Shown here piece by piece: positions 50,982 through 61,332 of a DNA stretch of 64,000 bases. Position 1 is the stretch's first letter. The number at the start of each line of letters is the position of its first letter. The position numbers and the translations under genes are program-made. Source of the stretch: Daucus carota subsp. sativus (lineage: Eukaryota > Streptophyta > Magnoliopsida > Apiales > Apiaceae); assembly GCF_001625215.2 (NCBI RefSeq), contig NC_030385.2, positions 1,419,135 through 1,483,134 on the forward strand, given 5' to 3'. The notes under the pieces were generated by a model, which saw only the letters and a program-made list of their open reading frames with translations, made no database searches and was not told where the DNA came from.

Positions 50982-51394
50982 TCAAGTTCTATGGAGTACA
51001 AAAAATATTGGAGTATTGGAGTACAAGATTCATACAATATAATCTAGTCATCCAAAATCTTCATTTTTTGTGTTCTACAATATTTGTAAACATCGGACAA
51101 CATGCAGATTATGTTCTACAACATAAACATTGTAATCAAAAGATAGAACAATTACTTTTATAAATCGTAGGACATTATGTTCTGCAATATAACTTATAAG
51201 CAGAACAACAATCTTAATGCTTGTTAAAGTTGAAAGATATTATTGATTAATTGATAATTATGTTTAATACTACTTATAAATGATAAATTATATATAAATT
51301 TGGATAATCAGAGATATTTTTTATTATTAAACTAAAAAATTATAATTTGTACTCCAATACTCCAATGTTTATATGTACTCCATAGAACTTAACT

Positions 51395-51430
<36 letters not shown>

Positions 51431-54400
51431 TGTGTGAGTGGTGGTAGTGGTGGGGTGTTACATGATCCCGGGTTGAGTTGATCCCTGGGGTTTACTTTGT
51501 TGTATGATTGAAAATACTTTTTTTCTGTGTTAATAATGTCAGAGCCGGATATTAAAGCATGGAGGTGATTTAGCAGCTGCTGCAGCATTGGCAGATGAAG
51601 CTAGATGTATGGATCTTGCTGATCGTTGTGCAAATAGTGATTGTGTTAAACGTATGCTGCAAGCTGATCAGGTTCTAAAGCTGCTAATTTCTCTATCTTA
51701 AAATTGTATTTTTTCATGTGATAGGAAAGTTGATCCTCAGTAATCTAGTCCTCATCTTGCAAATTTCTCTGAAATTAAATAACTTTTGCATCAAAACTTT
51801 TTTAAGGTTTCCATGGCAGAAAAGACTGCTGTATTGTTTACAAAAGATGGAGAGCAGCACAACAACCTACATGATATGCAGTGCATGTGGTATGTGTCTG
51901 TTTAATTCCGATGCCTAAAATATGGCGTGTCAGTTGTTAAAAGCTCAATCTGGCTTGTAGCTGTTAAATTTGAGTGTTAAACCAAATTTTTGAAGGTATG
52001 AGCTTGCATCTGGAGAAAGTTACTTCCGCCAAGGAGAACTTGGCAGAGCTCTAAAGAAATTTTTGGCTGTCGAGAAGCATTATGCGGACATCACAGAAGA
52101 TCAGTTTGATTTTCACTCTTACTGCTTAAGGAAGATGACATTGCGAGCTTATATTGATATGTTGAAATTTCAAGATCGCCTCCACTCACATCCTTATTTT
52201 CGCAAGGCTGCGGCTGGGGCTGTTAGGTGCTCTCTCTTCTAATTTTCTCTATTGATATTTTACTTCCCGATTATGAGTTCTTCTTGTTATTTACCTGTAA
52301 ATATCTTAGTAAAGTCTGCATGAGCGTTCTACCCAGAGTAATTGATTTTTACATAGACAGTAGAGTCACTTAGCGCATCTTTTAGTCACAACTATTTCGT
52401 ATTTCATCCTCTGTTGTTTATATGTTCTTTATTATTGAGTTGCAGATGCTATGTCATGCTGTATGATTCTCCTCCAAAGTCTGCAGTCGAAGAAGATGAT
52501 GAAATGGCGAAATTACCCGCTTCTCAAAAAAAGAAGATTAGGCAAAAACAGAGAAAGGCGGTAGCCCGAACTAAGAAAGTACTTCAATTTGTTTCTTGCC
52601 TGTCAGGGAGTTATATTCTTCTTCTGTTCATTCTGTATTCTAAAATCATGGTTTTATTAGGAGGCAGAAGTTAAAAATGAGGAATCCAGTGTCAATGTCT
52701 CGAAATCAGGAAAACGGGTTGTTAAACCAGTTGATTCAGATCCTTATGGAGAAAAACTGTTGCAGGTCTATCCACACCCTTCTCTATTTTTTCTAGAATC
52801 CGAAATTTTGAAAGATCTGTATATTATGTCTACTTGTCTAGTGGTTCTGAATTGAGTTGGGAATAATAATGATGTAGGTTGAGGATCCTTTACTGGAAGC
52901 TACAAAATATTTGAAACTGCTCCAGAGGCACTCACCTGATTCCTTAGAGACACATCTGCTATCTTTTGAAGTGCATATGAGAAGGCATAAGATTTTGCTT
53001 GCCCTGCAGGTAAAATTCGTCCAACTGTAGAATTGATTACTTTGTACCTTCTGGCTCTAATAATAATAAACATGATTGGTAATTACACATAATAGTTGTT
53101 ATCTTCAATCATGTACCACTCTTATTGTTTATAGTATAGGCGTGCAAGTATTTTGGGCGACCTGGTTGTGGAGTTGACAAATATTTGTGGATTTCTCACG
53201 TTACCAATTTATCTTTAGATTGAGTTGTTATTTTAAGGAATTGGTTTTGTTGAAGGCACGCAGCATAATATTACCTGCTTACTATGCCTGTTGCCCGTGA
53301 ACTTGCACACACACACACAAAAACAGTTTTTTTTATGTTCTCTTGTTTAAAGAATTTATTTTTCATTTTTTTAGTAATGTACAATTGAGTAGTACTCCCT
53401 CCGTTTCAAATTAGATGTCCACTTTCAAAAATTCACATAGTTTAAGAAAAGTGAATGTTTATAAATTAATTACATTAAATGACCATAATATGTGGAATGA
53501 GGTTGATCTAGTAAATATAAATAAGAGATATGTGAAGTAGAATTGACTTTGGAATTATAATTTTGCATTGAAAGTTGTAGTGGACAACTAAATTGAAACA
53601 ATTTTTTTGCTTAAAACTGAACATGTAAATTGAAATGGAGGGAGTATTAACAATGCAGCCTTACTAATTCCGCCATTCTCCATTATTTTGTTTTGTGAAA
53701 TGATTTTTTTCTGGATATGTTGCTATATTTTTGAGGCAGAGAGGCTTTTTAACTGGCTTCATGGTTGGAATACTGATGCTATCTTTTTAATCTTTTTATG
53801 ATATTTCAATAGGCTCTAAAGCAGCTATTTCGATTGGATGCCGAAAACCGAGATTCACATTGTTGCTTGGTAATCATTTCCCTTGATGTAATGCTTGGCA
53901 TGTTGTTCTTTATATTTGAGTGCGCCTATAATGAAGGTTTTTGTTGTATAAATTTCTAGTTCTATGAAAGTAATGTTTAGTCTCTCAGGAAAGTACCTTC
54001 TCTTTGTATTATCTTTAAAATACATGCCTATTTATTTTTGGTACTTTATATTTGGGATATGCACTGGTTCTTAAGAATACTAAAACAAACTCCCCTAATT
54101 AAAATCTCCTGAAAAGTTTAAATTCTTATAAAGGAAGCAGTGACTTCCTTAGTGTTTTGCTGCCTCCAATCTGCTAGAACTGTGCTAGCAAACCTTCTAC
54201 ACAATTAGGTTTTGCCAAGTAAATTGTTCTTCACAAATGATTTGAAACAAAGCATTTAATGCAGATAAGATTCTTCCACAAGGTGGCTTCTATGCCTGCT
54301 CCAGCTACGGACGCCGAGAAGCTTATACGGAGTGTCTTAGATGCAGAGCAACCCAGTTTCAGGTTCATATTGATGTTTGTTATTTGATACTTTGTTAATG

Positions 54401-55333
54401 TTTAGTTTAGCTACAACACGCATGGGAAATTACTAAACATTCTATTTCTTGTGTGTTTGCAGTCAATTGCAAGGCAAATCTCTTATAGAGGCAAACTATC
54501 TTTTCCTTGAGAAACATAAAGGTCAACTAAATATTTCTCTTAATTCAATTTTTGTGAGCACTACACACCTCACTCTGACATCAATATGCTTGTAATTGTT
54601 TGCAGATTCCTTGATGCATAGAGCAGCAGCAGCAGAAATGCTTTATTTTATAGAACCAAACAAGAAAGCTGAGGCCATCAAATTAATTGAAGATTCAACC
54701 AACAAGTTGGTATCAAAGTATGCATCAAATTAAAAGCTTTTTAATCTATATCTACCGTTACATTTTTCGTTTTGTTCTTGCTTGTACTTGATCAACGTTT
54801 GGTTATAAGCGATGCCATATATTTGTTCTGTATCAGGACTGGATTTTACGAATGGAAGCTCAAAGACTGCATAGCGGTGCACAAAATTCTAGGAAAAGTG
54901 TCAGATGATCACGAAGTTGCATCTAGTAAGTGACTGGTGCCACGTCCACATTTCCCTAAACAAGTAATGCTAGAGGTCTAGTTGATTTGGAAAGGAAATG
55001 AGCCTCTTAAGTTCCCATGCATGTGGCAGTGGGCCATGTCATGTCGAGTTATTTGAGATGAGCGATATGCAAAGCTTATAAAGCTCTCTTATATAGATCA
55101 ATAGTAATAATGTTTTTTCTGATATTGTAGGATGGAAAGTTCGATGTAGTGAGTACTTCCCATACTCTACATATTTTGAAGGTTGTAAGAGTTCTGTTGT
55201 TACTCGCAACAACGTACAAGACGATCCAGTATATGGGAGTATTAATCACCAAGAAGCTGATCAAAGCGCAATGCCTCTTTCTTCAAATGGCACACTAGAA
55301 AACGTAGAGGCACTTAAGAATCTGGTCATTTAA
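41909..55333 (+). CDS. NAA15: NAA15, auxiliary subunit of N-terminal acetyltransferase NatA
   Basis: Twenty-six exons: 41909-41959, 42894-42972, 43927-44009, 44099-44248, 44831-44946, 46092-46197, 47118-47189, 47267-47382, 48599-48731, 49379-49456, 49536-49589, 49702-49772, 50650-50704, 50824-50919, 51543-51671, 51807-51889, 51996-52226, 52446-52578, 52661-52765, 52878-53009, 53813-53869, 54265-54362, 54463-54521, 54606-54717, 54837-54925, 55131-55333. The product is 896 aa, essentially the length of Arabidopsis NAA15 (OMISHA). It is TPR-rich: NFPNHG-like first helices, [27 protein letters not shown], then [21 protein letters not shown] basic stretch [17 protein letters not shown] near residue 600 follows an acidic run, as in NARP1-domain proteins. 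It wraps the catalytic NAA10 and anchors NatA to ribosomes for co-translational acetylation. Intron 6 must use a GC donor (AAG|GCAAGT at 46198), because the next GT breaks the frame. The C-terminus is short and acidic. Confidence 0.95.
42441..42750. repeat. Diverged tandem duplication in NAA15 intron 1
   Basis: Two units (about 42441-42584 and 42603-42750) share TTGGAATTAGGYTGAGCAC, AGAGTTAG, TTCTTTC and GTTRGACTGGTA, then GTAAGCC, with many substitutions. The duplication is old. Confidence 0.6.
45344..45593. mobile_element. MITE in NAA15 intron 5
   Basis: The ends GTTGTGTTTGGTGGG and CCAACCAAACACAAC are inverted, with an inner GGAATGGAATG / CATTCCATTCC repeat. The element is about 250 bp and has no ORF. 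The superfamily is unassigned. Confidence 0.7.
45799..45845 (+). repeat. CT/CA microsatellite in NAA15 intron 5
   Basis: About eight CT units pass into CA units and then an imperfect CAGACA run. Confidence 0.8.
46198..47117 (+). other. GC-AG intron 6 of NAA15
   Basis: The donor is AAG|GCAAGT and the acceptor TTTCCAG|GTA. Both flanking exons end or start in phase 0 with conserved sequence (MLLYK / VSLLEE). The nearest GT four bases later gives a frameshift. The intron also holds a MITE at 46248-46619. Confidence 0.85.
46248..46619. mobile_element. MITE in NAA15 intron 6
   Basis: AGAGAATCTCCAATGGTGCTC at the left pairs with GAGCCCATTGGAGATGCTCT at the right. GAGCATCTCCAATGG-type ends are a common plant MITE signature. 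The interior contains AGAGAGGAGAGAGAGG. There is no ORF. Confidence 0.7.
47470..47916. mobile_element. MITE in NAA15 intron 8
   Basis: TAGATCATCTTCAACGCTAG at the left and its diverged complement around TGTTGGAGATGCTCTT at the right resemble the GAGCATCTCCAAC ends of the element in intron 6. It is about 447 bp, non-coding and more diverged. Confidence 0.55.
50935..51427. mobile_element. Inverted-repeat element inside a (TA)n tract, NAA15 intron 14
   Basis: Inner ends GAGTCAAGTTCTATGGAGTA (50979) and GTACTCCATAGAACTTAACTC (ending 51395) are inverted for about 50 bases with a repeated ATTGGAGTATTGGAGTAC block. TA repeats lie on both sides (50935-50978 and about 51397-51427). The arrangement suggests insertion into, or expansion of, a TA target. 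Confidence 0.65.
53395..53644. mobile_element. Stowaway-like MITE in NAA15 intron 20
   Basis: CTCCCTCCGTTTCAAATT at the left and AATTGAAATGGAGGGAG at the right, with TA on each side (53393-53394, 53645-53646). About 250 bp. It differs from the XRCC1-intron copy after the first nine bases, so it is a separate subfamily. Confidence 0.88.
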
Positions 55334-56239
55334 TCTAAAAAAAGCCGACCGTACTAACTTGCAGGAGGAAACCAATTTTTGCGTTGTGGATTGGCACTCC
55401 AAGCAAAAGGATATAAGCAACTCTTCAATGTCTGTGAATTCATCTTAATGCAGTTGAGAAGGTTCAGTTTTTCCAAATTATATTTTTTTACTAGATTGTC
55501 CATCCACGGAAGTTGAAATTTCTTTGCAAATGTGTATAATTGCTTCCTCATTGCTCCTAGTTCTTATATTTAAACCTTCGGCTCAGCGCCTGGTGTGATT
55601 CTGTCGAAGGTTATGTAACGGGTTTATACTGGGAGCACAGCAGAAGTTGCTCGTCTTTGCATCCTTCCTGTAAGCATAGAGCAAATTACAATATACTAGA
55701 TCATCCATCTCAAGAACGTGTTGTACTAGTCCATTTCATCGGCATTTATAATGTACCATGGGTTTAAAGTGAAATTTTGGAAGAGTATACTGTATACAAT
55801 ATATATGATTTTTTTTATCTTTCATCGGTATTTTTTGTTTATTTATTAAGTTGGCTGATGGTCGCGTATACCTCCTGTTCGACCAATAACTTAATTTTTT
55901 TCTCAGATAAAAATTTCCCATTGTTATGTAAAAGAAAGGAATATCTGTTTTTTTTTTATTACAGGAGCTTTCAAGTGTATATATGTTCATTTGATATTTT
56001 TCACACTATTTTTTTTTTGTAAGGTGTCACACTAAATTTGTTTATGTCAATTTTGTTGAATTTCTGATTTTCGACTGAGGTATTCACGTTGGGGTCTCAA
56101 AAAACGAGACCCTTTTTTTCTTTGAATACCTCGTCTAGGCTGTATTTTATATTTGATGTTTGCGGTTAGCGACGAACTGATAATAGTTATTGGTCTTAAA
56201 AAATTTAGCTTCTCAATATTTTGTGCAGAATTACTCTCG
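55334..56239. other. 3' UTR of NAA15 and AT-rich spacer
   Basis: Roughly the first 400 bases are probably 3' UTR. The rest is T-rich and shows no coding segment. Confidence 0.45.
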
Positions 56240-56248
56240 GAATGAGTT

Positions 56249-56938
56249 GAGTTAATTGCAATTGGCACCCCTTTGGTTTCGACTTATTGCACATTGCACC
56301 TAATAGTTTTGGAAAATACACTTTGCAGCCCCAGACTTTTAACCCGTAGACACTTTGCACCCTTTCCGTTAATTTCTGCCGTTACCGTTAACTTTTGTAG
56401 GGGCATTTTGGGAAATTTAATTATCTTTAATTAAAATCAGACTTTTATTTAAATTTTCTGACCATCTAAACGATATTTTTCGGAAAAACTTAAAGAACGA
56501 AAGTTGTAGAGAATAAAAAGATCTTTTTAGAACAATAAGGTTCAAAATTTAAATAATTATTTAAAAACGATTGTTCATTTTTACAAGATTGCTAATTTTT
56601 GAATTTTTTAAAAATAATTATAAAAAGAATTACGAAAATTTTGAATCTTATAGTTCTAAGAAGATCCTTTTTATTCTCTACAACTTTCGTTCTTTAAGTT
56701 TATCCGAAAAATATCGTTTAGATGGTCAAAAAATTTAAATAAAGATCTGATTTTAATTAAATATAATTAAATTTCCCAAAATGCCCCTGCAAAAGTTAAC
56801 GGTAACGGCAGAATTTAACGGAAAGGGTGTAAAGTGTCTACGGGTTAAAAGTCTGGGGATGCAAAGTGTATTTTTCAAAACTATTAGGTGCAATGTGCAA
56901 TAAGCCGAAACCAAAGGGGTGCCAATTGCAATTAACTC
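56249..56938. mobile_element. Mutator-type foldback MITE, near-perfect palindrome
   Basis: Arms of about 320 bp run from GAGTTAATTGCAATTGGCAC to its complement, with a short unpaired centre near 56590. Landmarks such as ACACTTTGCA, CCGTTACCGTTAACTTTTG and AACTTTCGTTCTTTAAGTT occur on both arms. GAATGAGTT flanks both ends (56240-56248 and 56939-56947), an exact 9-bp target duplication. The RNA would form a long hairpin. Confidence 0.9.
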
Positions 56939-56947
56939 GAATGAGTT

Positions 56948-58639
56948 ATCTATTTCAATATCATCTCATCAAATCAAACTATTATGTTTATATTCTCTTT
57001 GATTTTAAATAGGTCGGTCGATTGTTTGCACGTAAATAATCAGAGAAAGTATTATATTTTAACTAATACACTTAGCAATAATATTATTAAATAATCATTT
57101 GATTTACGTGCTTGCCACTTTTTCTTACTGATACTTTCTGTGATAATACCAATTTTTTAAGAATAATTTCGAACAATTACTTGAGTATATACAATAAGTT
57201 ATTCATTTTCAGTAAATATACTAATAAATAAATATCTCCGATTCATAATTTATCGGGAATTAAATGCATGTCGAGGAACGCACAAAATACGGTATCGTCC
57301 TATAATTTATACAGACTTCCGAGGACAGCATTACAGTACTGCCTTGAAATATTTTCCCTGTGAATTAATGAAAGAAGTAAACAGGTCGGGTCAGGTCCAT
57401 CAGTATGCCGGGGACAAGACGACGCCGTGGGCTGTGCATGCCGTTGCTACACATCTAGAATTCTAGATGCGTGACTAAATTAATTGAAGCTCACCAATAT
57501 GTGCAGCAAAAAGTACCTACATTTATTATTTTATAATCCAGTTTCCAGCACAAGACAAAGGTAATTCATGCGTGTAAATTGTAATAAGAATGAAGAGAAA
57601 CGGTATTATATATGTACAATGATATGTGATTTACACAAAAAACATTTATTTTAAAAACAAAACATTCTGAGACGATCGATAGACCAATCGTTATCAGATA
57701 GGTCAATCGTTTAGGGTTTATCCTCTGTTGTCCCAGATCATGAGTTCGTTCGATTCTGTCTCATCTTGAGAATGTTTGAGAACGGAAACTCAATTGTAAG
57801 GTTATAAGAGCATAATTATTTTATAATTGTTTTAAACTAAATTTGTTTATATATATATATATATATATTTCATCCTGTCAAATAATGTCGTGATAATTTA
57901 AGAACAAATTTTGAATGATATTCTTAAAATCATTTAAAAAATGAGTAATCAAGAATACCAAATGACCTTTTTTCAGGGGACATAAAGATCGGGGAGTATT
58001 AATTAAATTGTTAATCATAGTGAAGATAGAATACGTTTATTGAATCTATTGAATCTATACATACCTGTGTTATATATTCCCAACATATAATAGAGTATCA
58101 AGTGAGGTTTAGTTATGTACCTATAACGGTAATAGTTACACTTTTAGAGATTTGTTTAGTCTAATTGTTAATCTAATTAAATGGCAAATTGGCAATGCGA
58201 ATATACCTATATTAACCTTTACATACCGTGTCTAACGTGATTTCTGAAGGAAAAAGAATCTTTAGCATCATTTTAATGCGAATAAATTGATCTTCTCATG
58301 TGTGGATTTGCAAACGAAAGATATTGTCAATGCCCTTTTATCTAGTTTTTTTCTCCTCTCCACAGAGGCCTCTTATCTAGCTAGTTGAACTCTAGAGTAC
58401 CGGGACCGGTTCTAAAACAGTTCTGATTGTATTTTCAAGAAATTTGACTCGTCAGTGTTTTAAAGATCCCGATTAATTTTGATAAAATACAATTTAATTA
58501 TTATATTTTAATTTGACTAAAATTCTATAATTTACCAAAAATTTATATCATAAATCCTTGATAAATTTCAAATTATTCAATTAACTGTTGAGTTTCGATT
58601 TTCGATTTCTACCATAATACTCAACTATTAAAATTATTG
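56948..58639. other. AT-rich intergenic spacer, no gene seen
   Basis: A (TA)n microsatellite of about ten units lies near 57848-57868. No gene, RNA or clear TE terminus is recognised. Confidence 0.45.
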
Positions 58640-58648
58640 TATTATATA

Positions 58649-59596
58649 GACTTAATTACCAAAAAAACTATATAACTATCATGTTTTTTTCAATTTAACC
58701 ACAATAGTATATTTGTTGCAGAATAATGCAAGTAACTTTAAAAAATTTTATTTTAAAAACCCAATCATAACCATGGTTAAGTTAAAATTAAGATGGGTGC
58801 CACGTATATTATCAAGTTACTAATTAAATTATTTAGTACATGGGTTTTATTAATATTTTTACTATCTCATTAAGGGTCAAAATCCTAATTCACAATCCAC
58901 ACAAACACAGAGCGTACTAAAATTTATGTTCGAAGGCGACGATGTTAGTGTGATTTTTTGAAACCACCGTCTATCAGGTACTGTATATCGATTATTTATC
59001 ATGCGATTTATATTAATTTATATCGAATTGATAATTTTATTTAAGAAAAAATAGATTTTTTCGCCACCAAACTTATTGTGTATTTAGAAAATTAGCACTA
59101 AACTATGATTTTTTTGTCACTGATGTTAGGTTCGGATTTATTTTGTCACTCATGTTAGATTTGGATTTGATTATTAACACTATATTATTCTTTTTAGCAT
59201 TATTAAAATATTGTGGTAGTTTGCAATATTTTGGTGATCTCGTAACGAGAGTTTGACATGCATTATAATACTTCTTAAAAAATTAGTTTCATAAATTATT
59301 TTATTATTTTTTCTAAATAAAAATTTATCACTTGAATTTTTAAGCACAAAAAAAATGTAAATATAGCTGACTTTTTATGTATGTATAAAAAATTATGTAA
59401 AATTTTAAAATTAAATTAAAAAATTTGATGTGTTGTGCTGTATGCGGCATTCATGTCAGCCATGAAACTATGGTTAGAGATTCATCAAAATCAAATTGAT
59501 TTTGTATACTTAGTTGCATTATTCTGCAACAAAAACAGTTTTATGGTTAAAATGAAAAAATCACATAAGTTTAATAGTTTTTTTGGTAATTAAGTC
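58649..59596. mobile_element. Mutator-like non-autonomous element (948 bp)
   Basis: The inverted repeats of about 100-110 bp begin GACTTAATTACCAAAAAAAC and share TTTGTTGCAGAATAATGCAA. TATTATATA flanks both sides exactly (58640-58648 and 59597-59605), a 9-bp target duplication. The interior near 58870-58985 is less AT-rich and ends in CTATCAG|GTACTG, which could be a captured exon-intron edge. Confidence 0.85.
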
Positions 59597-59605
59597 TATT
59601 ATATA

Positions 59606-61073
59606 TAATAGCATATCACGGATTCACGGCACAGCTCCGAGCAATCAAGTTCCATGTCTGGAATAGACGCACAGTATCACAGCTTGAGCGAATAATATAT
59701 GATTATAAATGTGGGTCAAACCTATTCTAATGCTCACCTAATTTCATGTGTAAAGTGTAAACATGCTAACTAATTAAGGATTTGTATGATGATTATGTAT
59801 CTTAATTATTTATAGAATAGATAATCATTACGATAGTGAAAGCAAAGTAGCAAACAATCACAACTAGCTAGAATCGGGCTGATGATCATGTGATCTTTAT
59901 TGATTTTACAAGACGAGGTTAATTATGTGATGAAAAATTAATAATCGATAAGCTGGAGATGTTCAGGATCGCATTGATCTGACGAGACTTTGATTGCCAG
60001 CCTTGTTACCTGATTCTTGATTTTGATATCTTTAACCACACAATCACATTTATACTTGGACACCGTAGCGAAATGTAATTTAAAAAACTAAATCGGATTA
60101 TTGTGAATTTATATTAATTTATAATACGTATTTGATTAACTTATCTAAAATCTATAAACATATTTAGGGGCATTATCTGACAAATAATCCTGAATTTTAA
60201 AGATATGTGTATATACTATGAAGTTATTATTGAGGTTGTTTGTTTAATTTTATTTTTCAAAATAAAAACTTATTTCTAGAGAAAAATAAATAAAATTCTA
60301 TTTTTTTTATGAAATAAGTCCTTTTTCTTGTCAGATAATATAAAACACCTATTTAACATTTATATTTAATTCTTTTTTTAAAATAAAGACTTATTTTTTA
60401 AATAAACTGTCACACAGGCTCGTTGTATTGGATAAACAAATATGAGAGTCATTTGGATTAACTTAAAAGAGATGAATTCTTGCTTAAACTAAAGAAGTGA
60501 AGAAGTGAGAAACTAGTTAAGACTTATTAGTTATTAAATTATTTTAAAAAAAATAGAAACCGTGAAAGAAAAACTAACATCATCAACTTCTTCTTATAAA
60601 TAATTATATCCTTTTTATACAAACGGGTTAAACAAAACCGAAGATACTTTGACATAATTTTGTCAGAATTTTTAAAAATCGAAATTTTTAAAAAAATCAA
60701 AATTTGGTCAGAATTTTCAACCGTCTTAAATGTTGTTTTCGGTGACATCTTCAAATATATGAAGTCTTCTATATAATCAAAGACTCGTAGAACTATATAT
60801 CCCACTTGTAAGCCAATAAATTTCAACATTGGAGTTCTAATCTACAAATGTGTTTAACATCTTGTTCGACTCGAAGAAAATGCCGAACAAATGCAAAGCG
60901 TGTTTGCAGGCCACACAATGTCACCCCTTAACGAAAGATAAGATCACATGGCATGTTCTGATTCAAAGCATCATACGTACATAATTGAGCCCACCCATCT
61001 TTTAAATTACTCATCAAATATCATTAGCCTTACGATCAATCTTTATTCTACTCGCAATATAATAATTTTATAT
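59606..61073. other. Upstream region of the Aux/IAA gene
   Basis: AT-rich. A run of alternating AAATAAAAA/TTATTT tracts at 60235-60420 may be MITE-derived. The minus-strand open frame at 60539-60829 lacks any similarity I recognise, and I call no gene. Confidence 0.4.
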
Positions 61074-61108
61074 TGTCGGCTTCCGATACTATTTTCTCAT
61101 GTTCGACA
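61074..61108 (+). promoter_or_regulatory. Two auxin-response-element-like hexamers
   Basis: TGTCGG (61074-61079) is the high-affinity ARF-binding form, and TCGACA (61103-61108) is TGTCGA on the other strand. The opposed pair is 23 bases apart, wider than the usual 7-8 base inverted arrangement. Position about 110 bases above the TATA box fits an auxin-responsive promoter. Confidence 0.45.
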
Positions 61109-61183
61109 CATAGTTCCCCACTCTTGTAACTCGACCTAACGACCACTTTGCCCCTCTTGACCTGTCTTTGCTTCCACGTCTCA

Positions 61184-61192
61184 TATATAAAA
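61184..61192 (+). promoter_or_regulatory. TATA box of the Aux/IAA gene
   Basis: TATATAAAA lies about 140 bases upstream of the ATG at 61333. Confidence 0.7.
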
Positions 61193-61261
61193 TGCTAGCT
61201 ACCTAGCTTAAGCTCCCACTCATTTTCTACCAAAAACCTAAAATCCTCCGTATCACTCTGA

Positions 61262-61322
61262 TCCCTATAAATCGGGTACGTAAACTGATAAACTCTGGTT
61301 CCTGTAAATCGGGTACGTTAAC
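61262..61322 (+). repeat. Direct repeat in the Aux/IAA leader
   Basis: CTATAAATCGGGTACGTAAAC (61265 region) and CTGTAAATCGGGTACGTTAAC (61302-61322) are near-identical 21-mers separated by about 16 bases, just upstream of the start codon. Confidence 0.85.
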
Positions 61323-61332
61323 AGTCTGGAAA

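Noticed and set aside
60539-60829. Minus-strand 96-codon frame upstream of the Aux/IAA gene
   Set aside because: AT-rich, Lys/Phe/Ile-biased chance frame with no known match.
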